Assembly (NCBI RefSeq): GCF_008364685.1
Contig: NZ_VTTL01000010.1
Coordinates: 1 to 64,000 of the forward strand
Direction of reading: 5' to 3'
Length of the DNA: 64,000 nt
Source: Xanthobacter oligotrophicus
GTDB lineage: Bacteria; Pseudomonadota; Alphaproteobacteria; Rhizobiales; Xanthobacteraceae
Below are positions 46,056 to 55,906 of this stretch, piece by piece (positions within the stretch are counted from its first letter, which is position 1; every line of letters starts with the position of its first letter). Position numbers and translations under genes: made by a program. The notes under the pieces are model-generated. The model made no database searches, was not told the origin of the DNA, and was given only the letters and a program-made list of their open reading frames with translations.

Positions 46056-46996
46056 GGTCTCGCCTCTTCGACTGGGACGGCGGAGCTGAAAGTGGTGCGG
46101 GGCAGAAAGCGGCCGAGCCGACGTGCCGATGGCCCCGCCATGGGCGCGATGGCGCCCGTGCCGTCAACCTTGAACACCAGCCGGCGCGCCGCGAACACGC
46201 GGATCATCCACAGGGCGAAGGCGGTGCCGATGGCGGCGCCGGCGATCACGTCGCTGGGGAAATGGGAGCCGAGCACGATGCGGGTCCCCGCCACCGGCAG
46301 CGCCAGGGCGATGAGCCACATGCGGGCGCGGGGAAACAGCGCGGCAAAGGCCACCGCCGCCGCGAACGTGGTGGTGGCATGGCCCGAGGGGAAGGACGCG
46401 AAGCTCGACTTGAAGGCGAGCAGGTGCAGGCTCTGCTCGGGATTGGGGCCGGGCAGGGCCAGCGCAGCATGGGGCCGCGCCCGGCCGAGCACGTGCTTGA
46501 ACAGGGAGACCCCCAGCCCCACCGGCGCGATGGCAAGGAACAGGAAGCCGACCCGCGCGGCAAGGCTCGCGGCCATGCGGCGTGTCATGGCACCTGTCAT
46601 GGCATCGCCCGCATGGGTCAGCAGCAGCGCATAGGCGAGGGCGAGCCCGAGCGGCCACAGCACCACGCCGCTGAAGCCGAGATCGGTGAGGCGTTCGGAC
46701 ACGGTGATAAGCCCGGCCGGCAGCTTCTGGCGCAGGCCCAGCACCAGCGGATCGAGGAGAACCAGCGCCGCCGCCGTCAGCCCCGCCGCGAGCAGGGCGA
46801 GGGCGAGCATTTCCCATCGTCCCAGGAAGCCAATGCGGGGCAGGGGGCTGCCGATCCGGCGCCGACCCACATAGGACAGCGCCTGCCCGATGGAGACGAG
46901 CAGCAGCCGCACGCCCTCTGCCGCCTGCCGGATGAAGGCGGAACCTGCGGTACCGGGACGGGACGGGGGCACGCCGGGCGCGGCCTCAGCCGTCAC
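46052..46996 (-). CDS. PAP2-family lipid phosphatase
   Basis: A 314-residue inner-membrane enzyme with about six helices and the full phosphatase signature: KHVLGRARP (motif 1, KxxxxxxRP), FPSGH (motif 2) and RIVLGSHFPSDVIAG (motif 3, SRxxxxxHxxxD-like). It starts at GTG 46996, overlapping the ArnT-like stop (GTGA), and ends overlapping the GT2 start. Such enzymes dephosphorylate undecaprenyl pyrophosphate or lipid A; the operon context favours lipid-linked sugar turnover. Confidence 0.87.
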   Translation of the reverse strand: MTAEAAPGVPPSRPGTAGSAFIRQAAEGVRLLLVSIGQALSYVGRRRIGSPLPRIGFLGRWEMLALALLAAGLTAAALVLLDPLVLGLRQKLPAGLITVSERLTDLGFSGVVLWPLGLALAYALLLTHAGDAMTGAMTRRMAASLAARVGFLFLAIAPVGLGVSLFKHVLGRARPHAALALPGPNPEQSLHLLAFKSSFASFPSGHATTTFAAAVAFAALFPRARMWLIALALPVAGTRIVLGSHFPSDVIAGAAIGTAFALWMIRVFAARRLVFKVDGTGAIAPMAGPSARRLGRFLPRTTFSSAVPVEEARP

Positions 46997-48726
46997 GGGG
47001 CGGCCTCGTCGGAACGGTAGACGGTGATCGCCACCTGCCGCCCGCCATTGTAGGTGAAGCCGGAAAGGGTGGCGACGGCATGATATTTCAGGCCGATCTC
47101 GCTGGCCTTGGTCTCGAACCAGATGTTGAAGCGGGTGTCGATGAAGGCGAGGGCGCAGCCGCCCTGCTTCAGCAGCACCGCCGCCGCGTCGGGCAAGATG
47201 TAGTTGATCTTGGTGCCCACCAGGAAGACGAGGCTGGGTTCCTGATAGGGGAAGGAGGCGATCTTCTCCGCCGGGCAGCCTTCCTCCCGCGCCACCTGGG
47301 CAAGGCGCTCGGAGATCCACAGCGCCCGCATCTGCGGCAGCATCACCTGATAGACGGCGAAGAACAGCACCAGAGCACCAACCAGCGCGGTGAGGAAGGC
47401 GCCCTCCACACCCACTCGCGGCAAGGCCCGCGCCGCGCTCCACAGCAGCACGATGGCGATGGCGAGCAGCGGCCATGCGGCAAGGCCGAAGCCGCTGCCG
47501 AACCACAGATAGGCGGCCCCGAGCCCCAGCGACAGCACGATGGCGAGCACCGGCCAGATCCACACCAGGCCGGCGAGCCGGCTGCCCGCCTTGGCCATGG
47601 CGCCGCGCTCCATCGCCAGCGCGGTCAGGATGGCGAGGGCCGGATAGAGCGGCAGTACGTAGTGCGGAAGCTTGGTGACGGCGATCTCGAACACCAGCCA
47701 GGTGGGCACCAGCCAGCACAGCAGGAAGCGCACCTTCTCCTCGCGCCGGGCGCGCCAGGCAAAGGGCGCGGCCATGGCCACCAGCACCACCGACGGCCAG
47801 AAGGTGCCCCATGCGGCGAGGAAATAGGTGCCGGGCGGCCCCCAGTGACCCTCGGCCCCGTCAGCCACCTTGCCCAGCATGTCCACGCCCACGGCGTGCT
47901 GGTAGAAGGCGCCGTTGGTGATGAAATAGATGGCGACGAACCACGGCAGCACCAGCAGGAGGCACCAGGCGAGGCCCAGCAGCGGTTTCAGCGGCTTCAG
48001 GAAGCCGCCCGAGCGCTCCACGATCGCCAGCGCCAGGATCGGGAGCCCCACGAACAGGGGCGCCATGGGCCCCTTGATCAGGATACCGGCGGCGAGCCCT
48101 GTCCAGAAGATGGCGGCAAGCTTCAGGTCGCCCGCGCGCTCCGTCGCCGGGCGCATGTAGGCCCGCGCCAGCGCGCCGAAGGAGGCGATGACGGTGAAGA
48201 GCAGCACCGCGTCGGTCTTGGCGAGGCGCGCCTCCACCCCCAGCAGCACGCAACCGGCCATCATAAGGCCGGCGAGCAGCGCGCCGCGGCGGGTGACGAA
48301 GGCGAGCGCCGTCCAATAGGTGAGCAGCACCGCGCCGATGGCGGCGAACAAAGACGGCAGGCGATAGAGCCAGATGGAATAGAGCGCGGAGGGGCCGATG
48401 ACCGCCTCGCCGGCCCTGACCGTCGCGGCCTGGAGCCAGTAGATGCCCACCGGCTTCTTGTGGCGCGCCTGGGTGTGGAAGCGGATGTCCACGTAATTGC
48501 CGCTCTCCAGCATCTGCTTGGTGGCCTGCGCGAAGCGGGCCTCGTCGCGATCGATGGGCGAGAGCTGGAAGAAGCCGGGCAGGAAGGCGAGCAGCGCCAC
48601 GGCCACGAGCATCAGGCTGGCGCGGCCATGGCTCGCGCAGGCACCGTCCAGGAGGCGCACGAGGCGCCGGGGCAGGTCGAGGTCGAACGCCCGGCGCGTG
48701 TTGGACGCGGGCTCTGAGATGGCCAT
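46993..48726 (-). CDS. ArnT-like membrane glycosyltransferase (GT83)
   Basis: A 577-residue, twelve-helix membrane enzyme. The first loop has SPIDRDEARFAQATKQMLES, the Asp-Glu pair conserved in ArnT/PMT transferases, followed by HKKPVGIYWLQAATV. The later VEARLAKTDAVLLF and PHYVLPLYPALAI match the GT83 family. ArnT moves aminoarabinose from undecaprenyl phosphate to lipid A; here the sugar is unknown. ATG 48726 is chosen over an upstream TTG. First gene of the four-gene operon with PAP2, GT2 and LABN. Confidence 0.87.
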   Translation of the reverse strand: MAISEPASNTRRAFDLDLPRRLVRLLDGACASHGRASLMLVAVALLAFLPGFFQLSPIDRDEARFAQATKQMLESGNYVDIRFHTQARHKKPVGIYWLQAATVRAGEAVIGPSALYSIWLYRLPSLFAAIGAVLLTYWTALAFVTRRGALLAGLMMAGCVLLGVEARLAKTDAVLLFTVIASFGALARAYMRPATERAGDLKLAAIFWTGLAAGILIKGPMAPLFVGLPILALAIVERSGGFLKPLKPLLGLAWCLLLVLPWFVAIYFITNGAFYQHAVGVDMLGKVADGAEGHWGPPGTYFLAAWGTFWPSVVLVAMAAPFAWRARREEKVRFLLCWLVPTWLVFEIAVTKLPHYVLPLYPALAILTALAMERGAMAKAGSRLAGLVWIWPVLAIVLSLGLGAAYLWFGSGFGLAAWPLLAIAIVLLWSAARALPRVGVEGAFLTALVGALVLFFAVYQVMLPQMRALWISERLAQVAREEGCPAEKIASFPYQEPSLVFLVGTKINYILPDAAAVLLKQGGCALAFIDTRFNIWFETKASEIGLKYHAVATLSGFTYNGGRQVAITVYRSDEAAP

Positions 48727-48969
48727 GCTTCTGTCTGGATCCGCTGAAATCGGCGCGGACAATAGCAGAAACGCCCGTGCCGAAAAGGGCCGGACGATCG
48801 GCGCGCAGCGCGCCTTTCCCCGGGGGCGGCCCTGATGCAGGCCAAACGCGGCAAAGGAAAGGCACGCGCCTTATTCCTATGGCCGCGGTCCTCGACCGGC
48901 ACGCAGCGGGCGTCGCCGAGGCGCCCGCGCGTTGCTCACGCGGCCTTGCCGTCCCGCCGGGCAGGCCGG

Positions 48970-49194
48970 CTATTTGGTGAGGATCAGCTTGTTCTGGGCC
49001 GTGAGGCGCAACTGGTAGGTATGCTCCCCATGGGTAATGGTGATGAGGCGGCCCGCGGCGAACAGATCGCGGCTGTCGAGCTGCGCATCGGTCATGGGAA
49101 TGGTGCGACAGGACCCCCGCGCGCCCCGCAAGGCGCCGTCGTCTCCCATCGTCACGCCGAAGACGCCGGCGTTCGCGTGTTCATGCCTGCTCAT
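48970..49194 (-). CDS. hemP: Hemin uptake protein HemP
   Basis: A 74-residue protein whose last half, DSRDLFAAGRLITITHGEHTYQLRLTAQNKLILTK, is the HemP signature (short beta hairpins ending LILTK). HemP is a small iron-responsive protein, a transcriptional activator of heme uptake in some rhizobia and Burkholderia. The N-terminal 30 residues are non-conserved; a shorter start at Met34 is possible. An Irr-type box lies about 60-77 bases upstream. Confidence 0.82.
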   Translation of the reverse strand: MSRHEHANAGVFGVTMGDDGALRGARGSCRTIPMTDAQLDSRDLFAAGRLITITHGEHTYQLRLTAQNKLILTK

Positions 49195-49254
49195 TTTTGA
49201 ATCGCTCCAGATCAGCAGGTGCGCCCCTCAGCACAATTGGAACATCGGGGCCAG

Positions 49255-49280
49255 TTTAGAAGTATTCAATACTCGAATAC
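49255..49280. promoter_or_regulatory. Candidate Irr (ICE) box upstream of hemP
   Basis: TTTAGAA (49255-49261), GTA, TTCAATA resembles the alphaproteobacterial ICE motif (TTTAGAA-N-TTCTAAA) with two mismatches in the second half. It overlaps another palindrome, GTATTC-7-GAATAC (49262-49267, 49275-49280). This AT-rich island is unusual in the region and fits iron/heme-dependent control of hemP. Confidence 0.5.
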
Positions 49281-49348
49281 CACTCCATAGTGCTTGAGTA
49301 ATACATTGGCGGTGGAAGATCAACTCCCCGCGCGTGTTCAAGCCACCC

Positions 49349-49479
49349 GTCATGGCCGGGCTGGTCCCACGCGTCGGCTGTTGCCGATTTCGGCCCTCCA
49401 CGCCCCGCGGCCAGGCGCCCCATGTGGGGTGTCGCGCCGGCTGCACGGCGTGGATACCCGGCACGAGGGTGGGCATGAC
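49349..49479. repeat. REP-like repeat, copy 1
   Basis: 131 bases from GTCATGGCCGGGCTGGTCC to GGGTGGGCATGAC. The ends are inverted repeats of each other, so the unit can form a long stem. The interior includes CCACGCCCCGCGGCC and GTCGCGCCGG, shared with copy 2 about 75 bases further on. Open frames within it on both strands are incidental. Confidence 0.7.
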
Positions 49480-49553
49480 GGCAGGGTGTGGGAGCAGGGG
49501 TGGGGGGAGCGGGAAGGAAGGTTGGCGTGAAGACCTTCCGGCTCGAGCCGCCA

Positions 49554-49720
49554 GTCATGGCCGGGCTGGTCCCGGGCGTCGGCTGTGGCCGATTTCGGTT
49601 TTATGAGCGAAGCCCGGACACGTGCGGGTTCCGGTCATCCACGCCCCGCGGCCGGGTGCCCCCATGGGGGCGTCGCGCCGGCGGCACGGCGTGGGTGCCC
49701 GGCACAAGGCCGGGCATGAC
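49554..49720. repeat. REP-like repeat, copy 2
   Basis: 167 bases, from GTCATGGCCGGGCTGGTCC to AAGGCCGGGCATGAC. Same order of blocks as copy 1 with an extra 35-40 bases (around TTTTATGAGCGAAGCCCGG). The end is 90 bases from the aapP stop. GTCATGGCCGGGCTTGTCCCG-type elements are common in Hyphomicrobiales genomes. Confidence 0.7.
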
Positions 49721-49809
49721 GGCAGGGCAAGATGGAAGGGCAGGTCGGCCGGGCGTGGTGTCCATAGCCGTTCGGGCACCGCACGGCCGGGAAAACCCCG
49801 CCCCGCTCC

Positions 49810-50586
<777 letters not shown>

Positions 50587-50601
50587 GGGTCGCCCTTTCA
50601 A

Positions 50602-52023
50602 TCAGTGCCGCTGGGCCCGGTCGAGGCGCTTTTCCAGCGCCATCGAGTACCGGGACATGCCGAAGCAGAAGACGAAGTAGATGATGCCGGCGAAGCCGAA
50701 ACCGGTGAACAGGGTGGTGGGGGAGGCCCAGTTGGGATCGGTGAAGGCCGCGCGCATGGAGCCGAGCAGGTCGAAGATCGAGACGATCAGCACCAGCGTC
50801 GTATCCTTGAACAGGCCGATGAAGTTGTTGACGATGCCCGGGATCACCAGCTTCAGCGCCTGCGGCAGCACCACGAGCCGCAGCATGAGGGAGGAGGGCA
50901 GGCCCACCGCCATGGCGCCCTCATACTGGCCCTTGGGAATGGCCTGCAGGCCGCCGCGCACCACCTCCGCCATATAGGCCGAGGCGAACAGGGCAACACC
51001 CACCAAAGCGCGCAGCAGCCCGTCGATGGTGAGGCGCCCGGGCAGGAACAAAGGCAGCATGTAGGTGGCGAAGAACAGCACCGTGATGAGCGGCACGCCG
51101 CGCCAGAACTCGATGAAGATGATGGACAGCGCCTTCACCAGCGGCAGCTTGGAGCGCCGTCCCAGCGCCAGCAGGATGCCGAAGGGCAGGGACACGGTGA
51201 TGCCGGTGACCGCGATGACGAGGGTGACCAGCAGGCCGCCCCACAGCCGGGTTTCCACCTGCGGCAGGCCCACGTCGATATCCATGGCGAAGATGACGAG
51301 GCCGAGCAGGACGAACACGGAGAGGGTGGTCTTCGCCGCCCCCGGTGCCGCCTCCGGCCCCGCGACGATGCGCGAGACCAGATAGGCGATGCCGGTGACG
51401 ATGGCGGTGGACAGGACGAAGTCGATCCAGAAGCTGATGCGCATCCCCTGCACGGTGCCGGCGCCGGCGAACAGGTCGCTGCCGCTGAACGAGCCGATCA
51501 GGAAGCGCTGCATCTCCAGATTGCCGCCGGTGAGCAGCACAAAGGCCACCACCGGGTAGACGCCGAAGAACAAAATCGCGTTGAGCCGTTTGCCCGGAAG
51601 CTTCTGGATCAGCAGGGGCAACAGCAGGATGGCGCCCAGCGCATAGACCAGGTTCACGCGCCAGCGCTCGCTGGCGGGATAGAAGCCGTAGATGAGCTGG
51701 TCCAGCTTGGCCCAGACGAAGGGCCAGCAGGCACCCACCGTCCGGCCCACCTTCTCGGGCAGGCAGGCCTCGCGGTTGGTGCCGGTCCACACCGCGTCGA
51801 TCAGGAAGAATTTGATCATCGGCGGCACGGTCACATAGACCAGCCAGATGCCGAACAGGGTCAACAGCACCTGCGGCACCGAGCCGACGAGGTGTTTGCG
51901 CACCCACAGCACGGGGCCGCGGGTGGCGACGGGGGCGGGCTCCGGCTCGCGCAGGATCGGGGAGACATAGGCCTGCGCGGGGGAGACCCGCGGGGCGGAG
52001 AGGGGCACGGTGGTGTCGCTCAT
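50602..52023 (-). CDS. aapM: General L-amino acid ABC transporter permease AapM
   Basis: A 473-residue membrane permease. The C-terminal half has the PAAT permease pattern: GVPLITVLFFATYMLPLF, RALVGVALFASAYMAEVVRGGLQAIPKGQYEGAMAVGL (EAA loop) and TTLVLIVSIFDLLG. The N-terminal half carries extra helices typical of AapM/BztC, explaining the length. It starts 2 bases before the aapQ stop region and ends 15 bases before aapP. Confidence 0.92.
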   Translation of the reverse strand: MSDTTVPLSAPRVSPAQAYVSPILREPEPAPVATRGPVLWVRKHLVGSVPQVLLTLFGIWLVYVTVPPMIKFFLIDAVWTGTNREACLPEKVGRTVGACWPFVWAKLDQLIYGFYPASERWRVNLVYALGAILLLPLLIQKLPGKRLNAILFFGVYPVVAFVLLTGGNLEMQRFLIGSFSGSDLFAGAGTVQGMRISFWIDFVLSTAIVTGIAYLVSRIVAGPEAAPGAAKTTLSVFVLLGLVIFAMDIDVGLPQVETRLWGGLLVTLVIAVTGITVSLPFGILLALGRRSKLPLVKALSIIFIEFWRGVPLITVLFFATYMLPLFLPGRLTIDGLLRALVGVALFASAYMAEVVRGGLQAIPKGQYEGAMAVGLPSSLMLRLVVLPQALKLVIPGIVNNFIGLFKDTTLVLIVSIFDLLGSMRAAFTDPNWASPTTLFTGFGFAGIIYFVFCFGMSRYSMALEKRLDRAQRH

Positions 52024-52024
52024 C

Positions 52025-53320
52025 TCACCGCTCCACCAGCGCGACGCGCTTGTTGTACCAGCCCATGATCGCCGACGTGAGGATGGAGATGGTGAGGTAG
52101 ACCGCCATGGTCACCGCGATGATCTCGATGGCCTGTCCGGTCTGGTTCAGCGTGGTGCCGGCGAAGATGGCGAACAGGTCCGGATAGCCCACCGCCACGC
52201 CCAAAGACGAGTTCTTGGTGAGGTTGAGATACTGGCTGGTGAGCGGCGGCACGATCACCCGCATGGCCTGCGGGATGATGACGAGGCGTAGGGTCGGCCC
52301 GTTCCTGAGGCCGAGGGAGTGCGCCGCCTCGCTCTGGCCCTTGGAGACGGCGAGGATGCCCGAGCGCACGATCTCGGCGATGAAGCCGCCGGTGTAGATG
52401 GCAAGAGCCAGCAGCAGCGCGACGAATTCGGGGATGACCTTGAGCCCGCCGACGAAGTTGAAGCCGCGCAGCTCGGGGGTCTCGATGGTGACGGGATTGC
52501 CCACGGCGTAGGAGGCCGCCAGCGGCAGGGCGATGAGGAGGGCGAGCCCCGCCCAGAACGACGGGAACGGCTTGCCCGTGGCCTCGCGCCGCTTCTTGGC
52601 CCACCGGCCGAGCACAAAGCTCACCACCACCGCCGCGATCAGGGCGTAGAGGATGGCCATGGAGCCGTCTTCGAACACCGGACGCGGCAGCACGAGGCCG
52701 CGATTGTTCACGAACACGGACGGCGCCGAAAGGCTGGCCGCGAAGTTCGATATGGGCGTGCCGAGGAAGCCCAGCCCGATGCCCGAGAGCCCGGAGCCGA
52801 TGGCGCCGAACAGGGGCTGGAGGCCGAAGCCCCAGCTCTGCCGCGGCCCCGGCAGGGTGGAGAGCACCGCCAGATACCAGAACATGATCTGGAACAGGGG
52901 CGGCAGGTTGCGGGTGATTTCCACGTAGGCGGAGGCCAGCGCCTTGATCACCACATTCTTCGAGAGGCGCGCGACGCCCATCACGAAGCCGATGAGGGTG
53001 GCGAGCACCACGCCGAGGAAGGCCACCAGCAGGGTGTTGAGCAGGCCCACCACGAAGGCGCGGCCGTAGCTCATGGATTCGTTGTAGGGGATGAGCGTCT
53101 GGCTGATGGCGAAGCCGGCGCGATTGTCGAGGAAGCCGAAGCCGGAGGCGATGCCGAGGCGGGAGAGGTTGGCCTGCGCATTGGCATAGAAGGACCAGAC
53201 CAGCCACACCATGATGAGCGCCAGGACGATCTGGATCACCGAGGAGCGCAGCTTGGGATCCGTCCACGACCAGCGACGGCGCGACGCCGCCGGTGGCCCC
53301 GAAAGGCGAACATCCGACAT
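52025..53320 (-). CDS. aapQ: General L-amino acid ABC transporter permease AapQ
   Basis: A 431-residue permease: SVIQIVLALIMVWLVWSFYANAQANLSRLG, SYGRAFVVGLLNTLLVAFLGVVLATLIGFVMGVARLSKN, and the EAA-type ALAIYTGGFIAEIVRSGILAVSKGQSEAAHSLGLRNG. The large periplasmic insert (about 150-260) is typical of AapQ/BztB. Pairs with AapM to form the channel. It is separated from aapJ by a strong hairpin. Confidence 0.92.
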   Translation of the reverse strand: MSDVRLSGPPAASRRRWSWTDPKLRSSVIQIVLALIMVWLVWSFYANAQANLSRLGIASGFGFLDNRAGFAISQTLIPYNESMSYGRAFVVGLLNTLLVAFLGVVLATLIGFVMGVARLSKNVVIKALASAYVEITRNLPPLFQIMFWYLAVLSTLPGPRQSWGFGLQPLFGAIGSGLSGIGLGFLGTPISNFAASLSAPSVFVNNRGLVLPRPVFEDGSMAILYALIAAVVVSFVLGRWAKKRREATGKPFPSFWAGLALLIALPLAASYAVGNPVTIETPELRGFNFVGGLKVIPEFVALLLALAIYTGGFIAEIVRSGILAVSKGQSEAAHSLGLRNGPTLRLVIIPQAMRVIVPPLTSQYLNLTKNSSLGVAVGYPDLFAIFAGTTLNQTGQAIEIIAVTMAVYLTISILTSAIMGWYNKRVALVER

Positions 53321-53363
53321 GGTACCCCCGAAAGTACGGGCTTTTGAGCCCTTTATCTTTGGT

Positions 53364-53395
53364 GGTGGCGGGCGCCGCCCCAGGCGTCCGCCACC
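53364..53395 (-). terminator. Hairpin between aapJ and aapQ (attenuator/mRNA stabiliser)
   Basis: GGTGGCGGGCGCC (53364-53376), 6-base loop, GGCGTCCGCCACC (53383-53395): 13 bp with one G-T pair and no T-run. Such structures after binding-protein genes usually protect the upstream message and lower permease expression. Confidence 0.65.
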
Positions 53396-53424
53396 TTCAG
53401 CTTAAGTGTGCAGGCAGAGCTGCG

Positions 53425-54435
53425 TCAGCGCACGGGCATGCCGTACTGGATGCCGCCCTTCGTCCACAGGTTGTTGAGACCGCGCTCGATGCCGAGCGGG
53501 GTGGCGGGGCCGACATTGCGGTCGTAGATCTCGCCGTAATTGCCGGTGGCCTTGATGATGCGCACCGCCCAGTCGGCGGTGAGGCCGATGCCCTCGCCAT
53601 ACTTGCCGTCCGTGCCCAAGAGGCGCTTCACGTCCGGGTTCTGGGAGTTGACCTGCTCGTCCACGTTCTTCTGGGTGATGCCCAGTTCCTCGGCGTTGAG
53701 CAGGGCGAAATAGACCCACCGCACCAGATCGCTCCACTGGTCGTCGCCATGGCGCACCAGCGGGCCGAGCGGCTCCTTGGAGATGGTCTCGGGCAGGATC
53801 ACGTGGTCGGCGGCATTGGTCAGCTTGAGGCGCACGGCGGCGAGCTGGGAGCGGTCGGCGGTGAACACGTCGCAGCGGCCCGATTCATAGGCCTTCACCG
53901 TCTCGTCGATGGTGCCGAACGCGATCACCTCGCCGTTCTTCATGTTGTTGGCCCGAAAGAAGTCGGACACGTTGAGCTCGTTGGAGGTGCCGGTCTGCAC
54001 GCAGATCGAGGCGCCCTGCAGCTCCTTCGCCGACTTCAGGCCCAGCGCCTTGCGCACGAGGAAGCCCTGGCCGTCATAATAGATCACGCCGGCGAAGTTG
54101 AACCCCAGCGTGGTGTCGCGCGACATGGTCCAGGTGGTGTTGCGCGACAGAACGTCGATGGCGCCGGAGGTCAGCGCCGTGAAGCGGTCCTTGGCGGAGA
54201 GCGGGCTGAACTTCACTTTCGCGGGATCGTTGAAGATCGCCGCCGCGATGGCGCGGCAGAAGTCCACGTCCAGGCCGCCCCACTCGTTCTTGTCGTTCGG
54301 GCTCGAGAAGCCCGGCAGGCCCTGCGACACGCCGCAGTTGACCGAGCCGCGCGCCTTGACCTCGTCGAGCGTGGCGGCATTGACGGCACCGGCCAGAGAC
54401 AAAAGCCCAACTGCTGCGAAGAGGATGCGTTTCAC
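53425..54435 (-). CDS. aapJ: General L-amino acid ABC transporter substrate-binding protein AapJ
   Basis: A 336-residue periplasmic protein. The signal peptide (MKRILFAAVGLLSLAGAVNA) is cleaved near residue 20. The ligand-binding domain follows: VKARGSVNCGVSQGLPGFSS, GGLDVDFCRAIAAAIF, VLSRNTTWTMSRD and ICVQTGTSNELNVSDFF, all typical of SBP family 3/AapJ. First gene of the aap operon and presumably the most highly expressed. The remaining 180 bases upstream hold the promoter region. Confidence 0.93.
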   Translation of the reverse strand: MKRILFAAVGLLSLAGAVNAATLDEVKARGSVNCGVSQGLPGFSSPNDKNEWGGLDVDFCRAIAAAIFNDPAKVKFSPLSAKDRFTALTSGAIDVLSRNTTWTMSRDTTLGFNFAGVIYYDGQGFLVRKALGLKSAKELQGASICVQTGTSNELNVSDFFRANNMKNGEVIAFGTIDETVKAYESGRCDVFTADRSQLAAVRLKLTNAADHVILPETISKEPLGPLVRHGDDQWSDLVRWVYFALLNAEELGITQKNVDEQVNSQNPDVKRLLGTDGKYGEGIGLTADWAVRIIKATGNYGEIYDRNVGPATPLGIERGLNNLWTKGGIQYGMPVR

Positions 54436-54616
54436 GGAAGGTTCCTTCTCTGAGATGACGCCTCCGTCTCCCTGCCGTCCGGTCGAACCGCCAGGGCGGC
54501 GGGTCAGGCTCGACGGGGCGACACAAGACGTCTATCCCGCCCATCACAGCCCCTCGGCGCGGGCGGGTCAATAGTAGGGGCCATGCACCAGCCGACCATC
54601 GGCACAGGAGAATTGC

Positions 54617-55813
54617 ATGTCGCATGGGCACGATGATGGAACAGGCAGCGGCAACGGCCTGAGGCCTGCGACGAAAGTCGTACACTCCGGCCGCGATCCC
54701 AAGCGTTTCGATGGTTTCGTGAATACGCCCGTGGTGCGCGGATCGACCGTTCTTTCGGCAACCTATGACGATCTCATCCACCATCGCGGCCGCTACAGCT
54801 ACGGCCGGCGGGGCAATCCCACCACCGAAAGCTTCGAGACGGCGCTGAAGGCGCTGGAGGGCGGCGATGGAATCGCCCTCACCCCGTCCGGGCTTTCGGC
54901 CTGCTCCATTTCCCTGCTGTCCGTGCTCGGCGCCGGCGACCACCTGCTGATGGTGGACACCGCCTATCGCCCCACGCGCACCTTCTGCGACCAGGTGCTC
55001 AAGCGCCTCGGGGTGGAGACCACCTATTACGATCCGCTGGTGGGCGCCGGCATCGCGCAGCTCATCCGCGACAACACCCGTGCCATCTTCCTCGAATCGC
55101 CGGGCTCGCAGAGCTTCGAGATGCAGGACGTGCCTGCAATTACGGCAGTGGCACGGGCGCGGGGCATCACCACGCTGATCGACAACACCTGGGCGACGCC
55201 GCTCTTCTTCAAGCCCCATGCCTTCGGGGTCGACATTTCCATCCAGGCCGGCACGAAGTACATCGGCGGCCATGCGGACCTGAACCTGGGCACCATCTCC
55301 GCCGTTGGAGCGGCCTGGAAGAAGGTGATCGCCACCCACGGCACCCTTGGCATCACCATCAGCCCGGATGACGCGGCGCTCGGCGCGCGCGGCCTGCGCA
55401 CCCTCGCGGTGCGGCTGGCGCAGCACCAGCGCTCGGGGCTGGAGATGGCGCAATGGCTGCAGGATCGGCCGGAGGTGTCGCGGGTGCTGCATCCCGCCCT
55501 GCCCACCGATCCCGGCTACGAAATCTGGAAGCGCGACTTCACCGGCGCCACCGGCCTGTTCAGCCTGATCCTGAACGAGGTGCCGGAGCGTGCCGTCGCC
55601 GCCTTCTTCGATGCGCTGGCCCTGTTCGGCATGGGTTATTCGTGGGGCGGCTACGAGAGCCTCGCCATTCCCTTCGATTGCCGCGACTATCGCACGGCGA
55701 CCGTATGGGACGTGGAAGGCCCCGGCGTGCGCCTGCACATCGGCCTCGAGGACGTGGCCGACCTGAAGGCCGATCTCGACCAGGCCTTCGCCAGGATGCG
55801 GGCGGCGGCCTGA
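54617..55813 (+). CDS. metC: Cystathionine beta-lyase
   Basis: A 398-residue PLP enzyme that splits cystathionine into homocysteine, pyruvate and ammonia in methionine synthesis. Motifs: YGRRGNPTTESFETALKALEGG, LTPSGLSACSISLLSVLGAGDHLL, FLESPGSQSFEMQDVPAI, LIDNTWATPLFFKP and QAGTKYIGGHADLNLGTI with the Schiff-base Lys. CAGGAG 6 bases before ATG 54617. It is divergent from aapJ across 181 bases. Confidence 0.92.
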   Translation: MSHGHDDGTGSGNGLRPATKVVHSGRDPKRFDGFVNTPVVRGSTVLSATYDDLIHHRGRYSYGRRGNPTTESFETALKALEGGDGIALTPSGLSACSISLLSVLGAGDHLLMVDTAYRPTRTFCDQVLKRLGVETTYYDPLVGAGIAQLIRDNTRAIFLESPGSQSFEMQDVPAITAVARARGITTLIDNTWATPLFFKPHAFGVDISIQAGTKYIGGHADLNLGTISAVGAAWKKVIATHGTLGITISPDDAALGARGLRTLAVRLAQHQRSGLEMAQWLQDRPEVSRVLHPALPTDPGYEIWKRDFTGATGLFSLILNEVPERAVAAFFDALALFGMGYSWGGYESLAIPFDCRDYRTATVWDVEGPGVRLHIGLEDVADLKADLDQAFARMRAAA

Positions 55814-55906
55814 CACCATCGCGACATCCGGGACGACATCTCGCAAGACAAGGGAGCGCTTGATCCTTCAGAGTGCCGGCCAACCTGATGGGAGCGTGCA
55901 CCAGCC

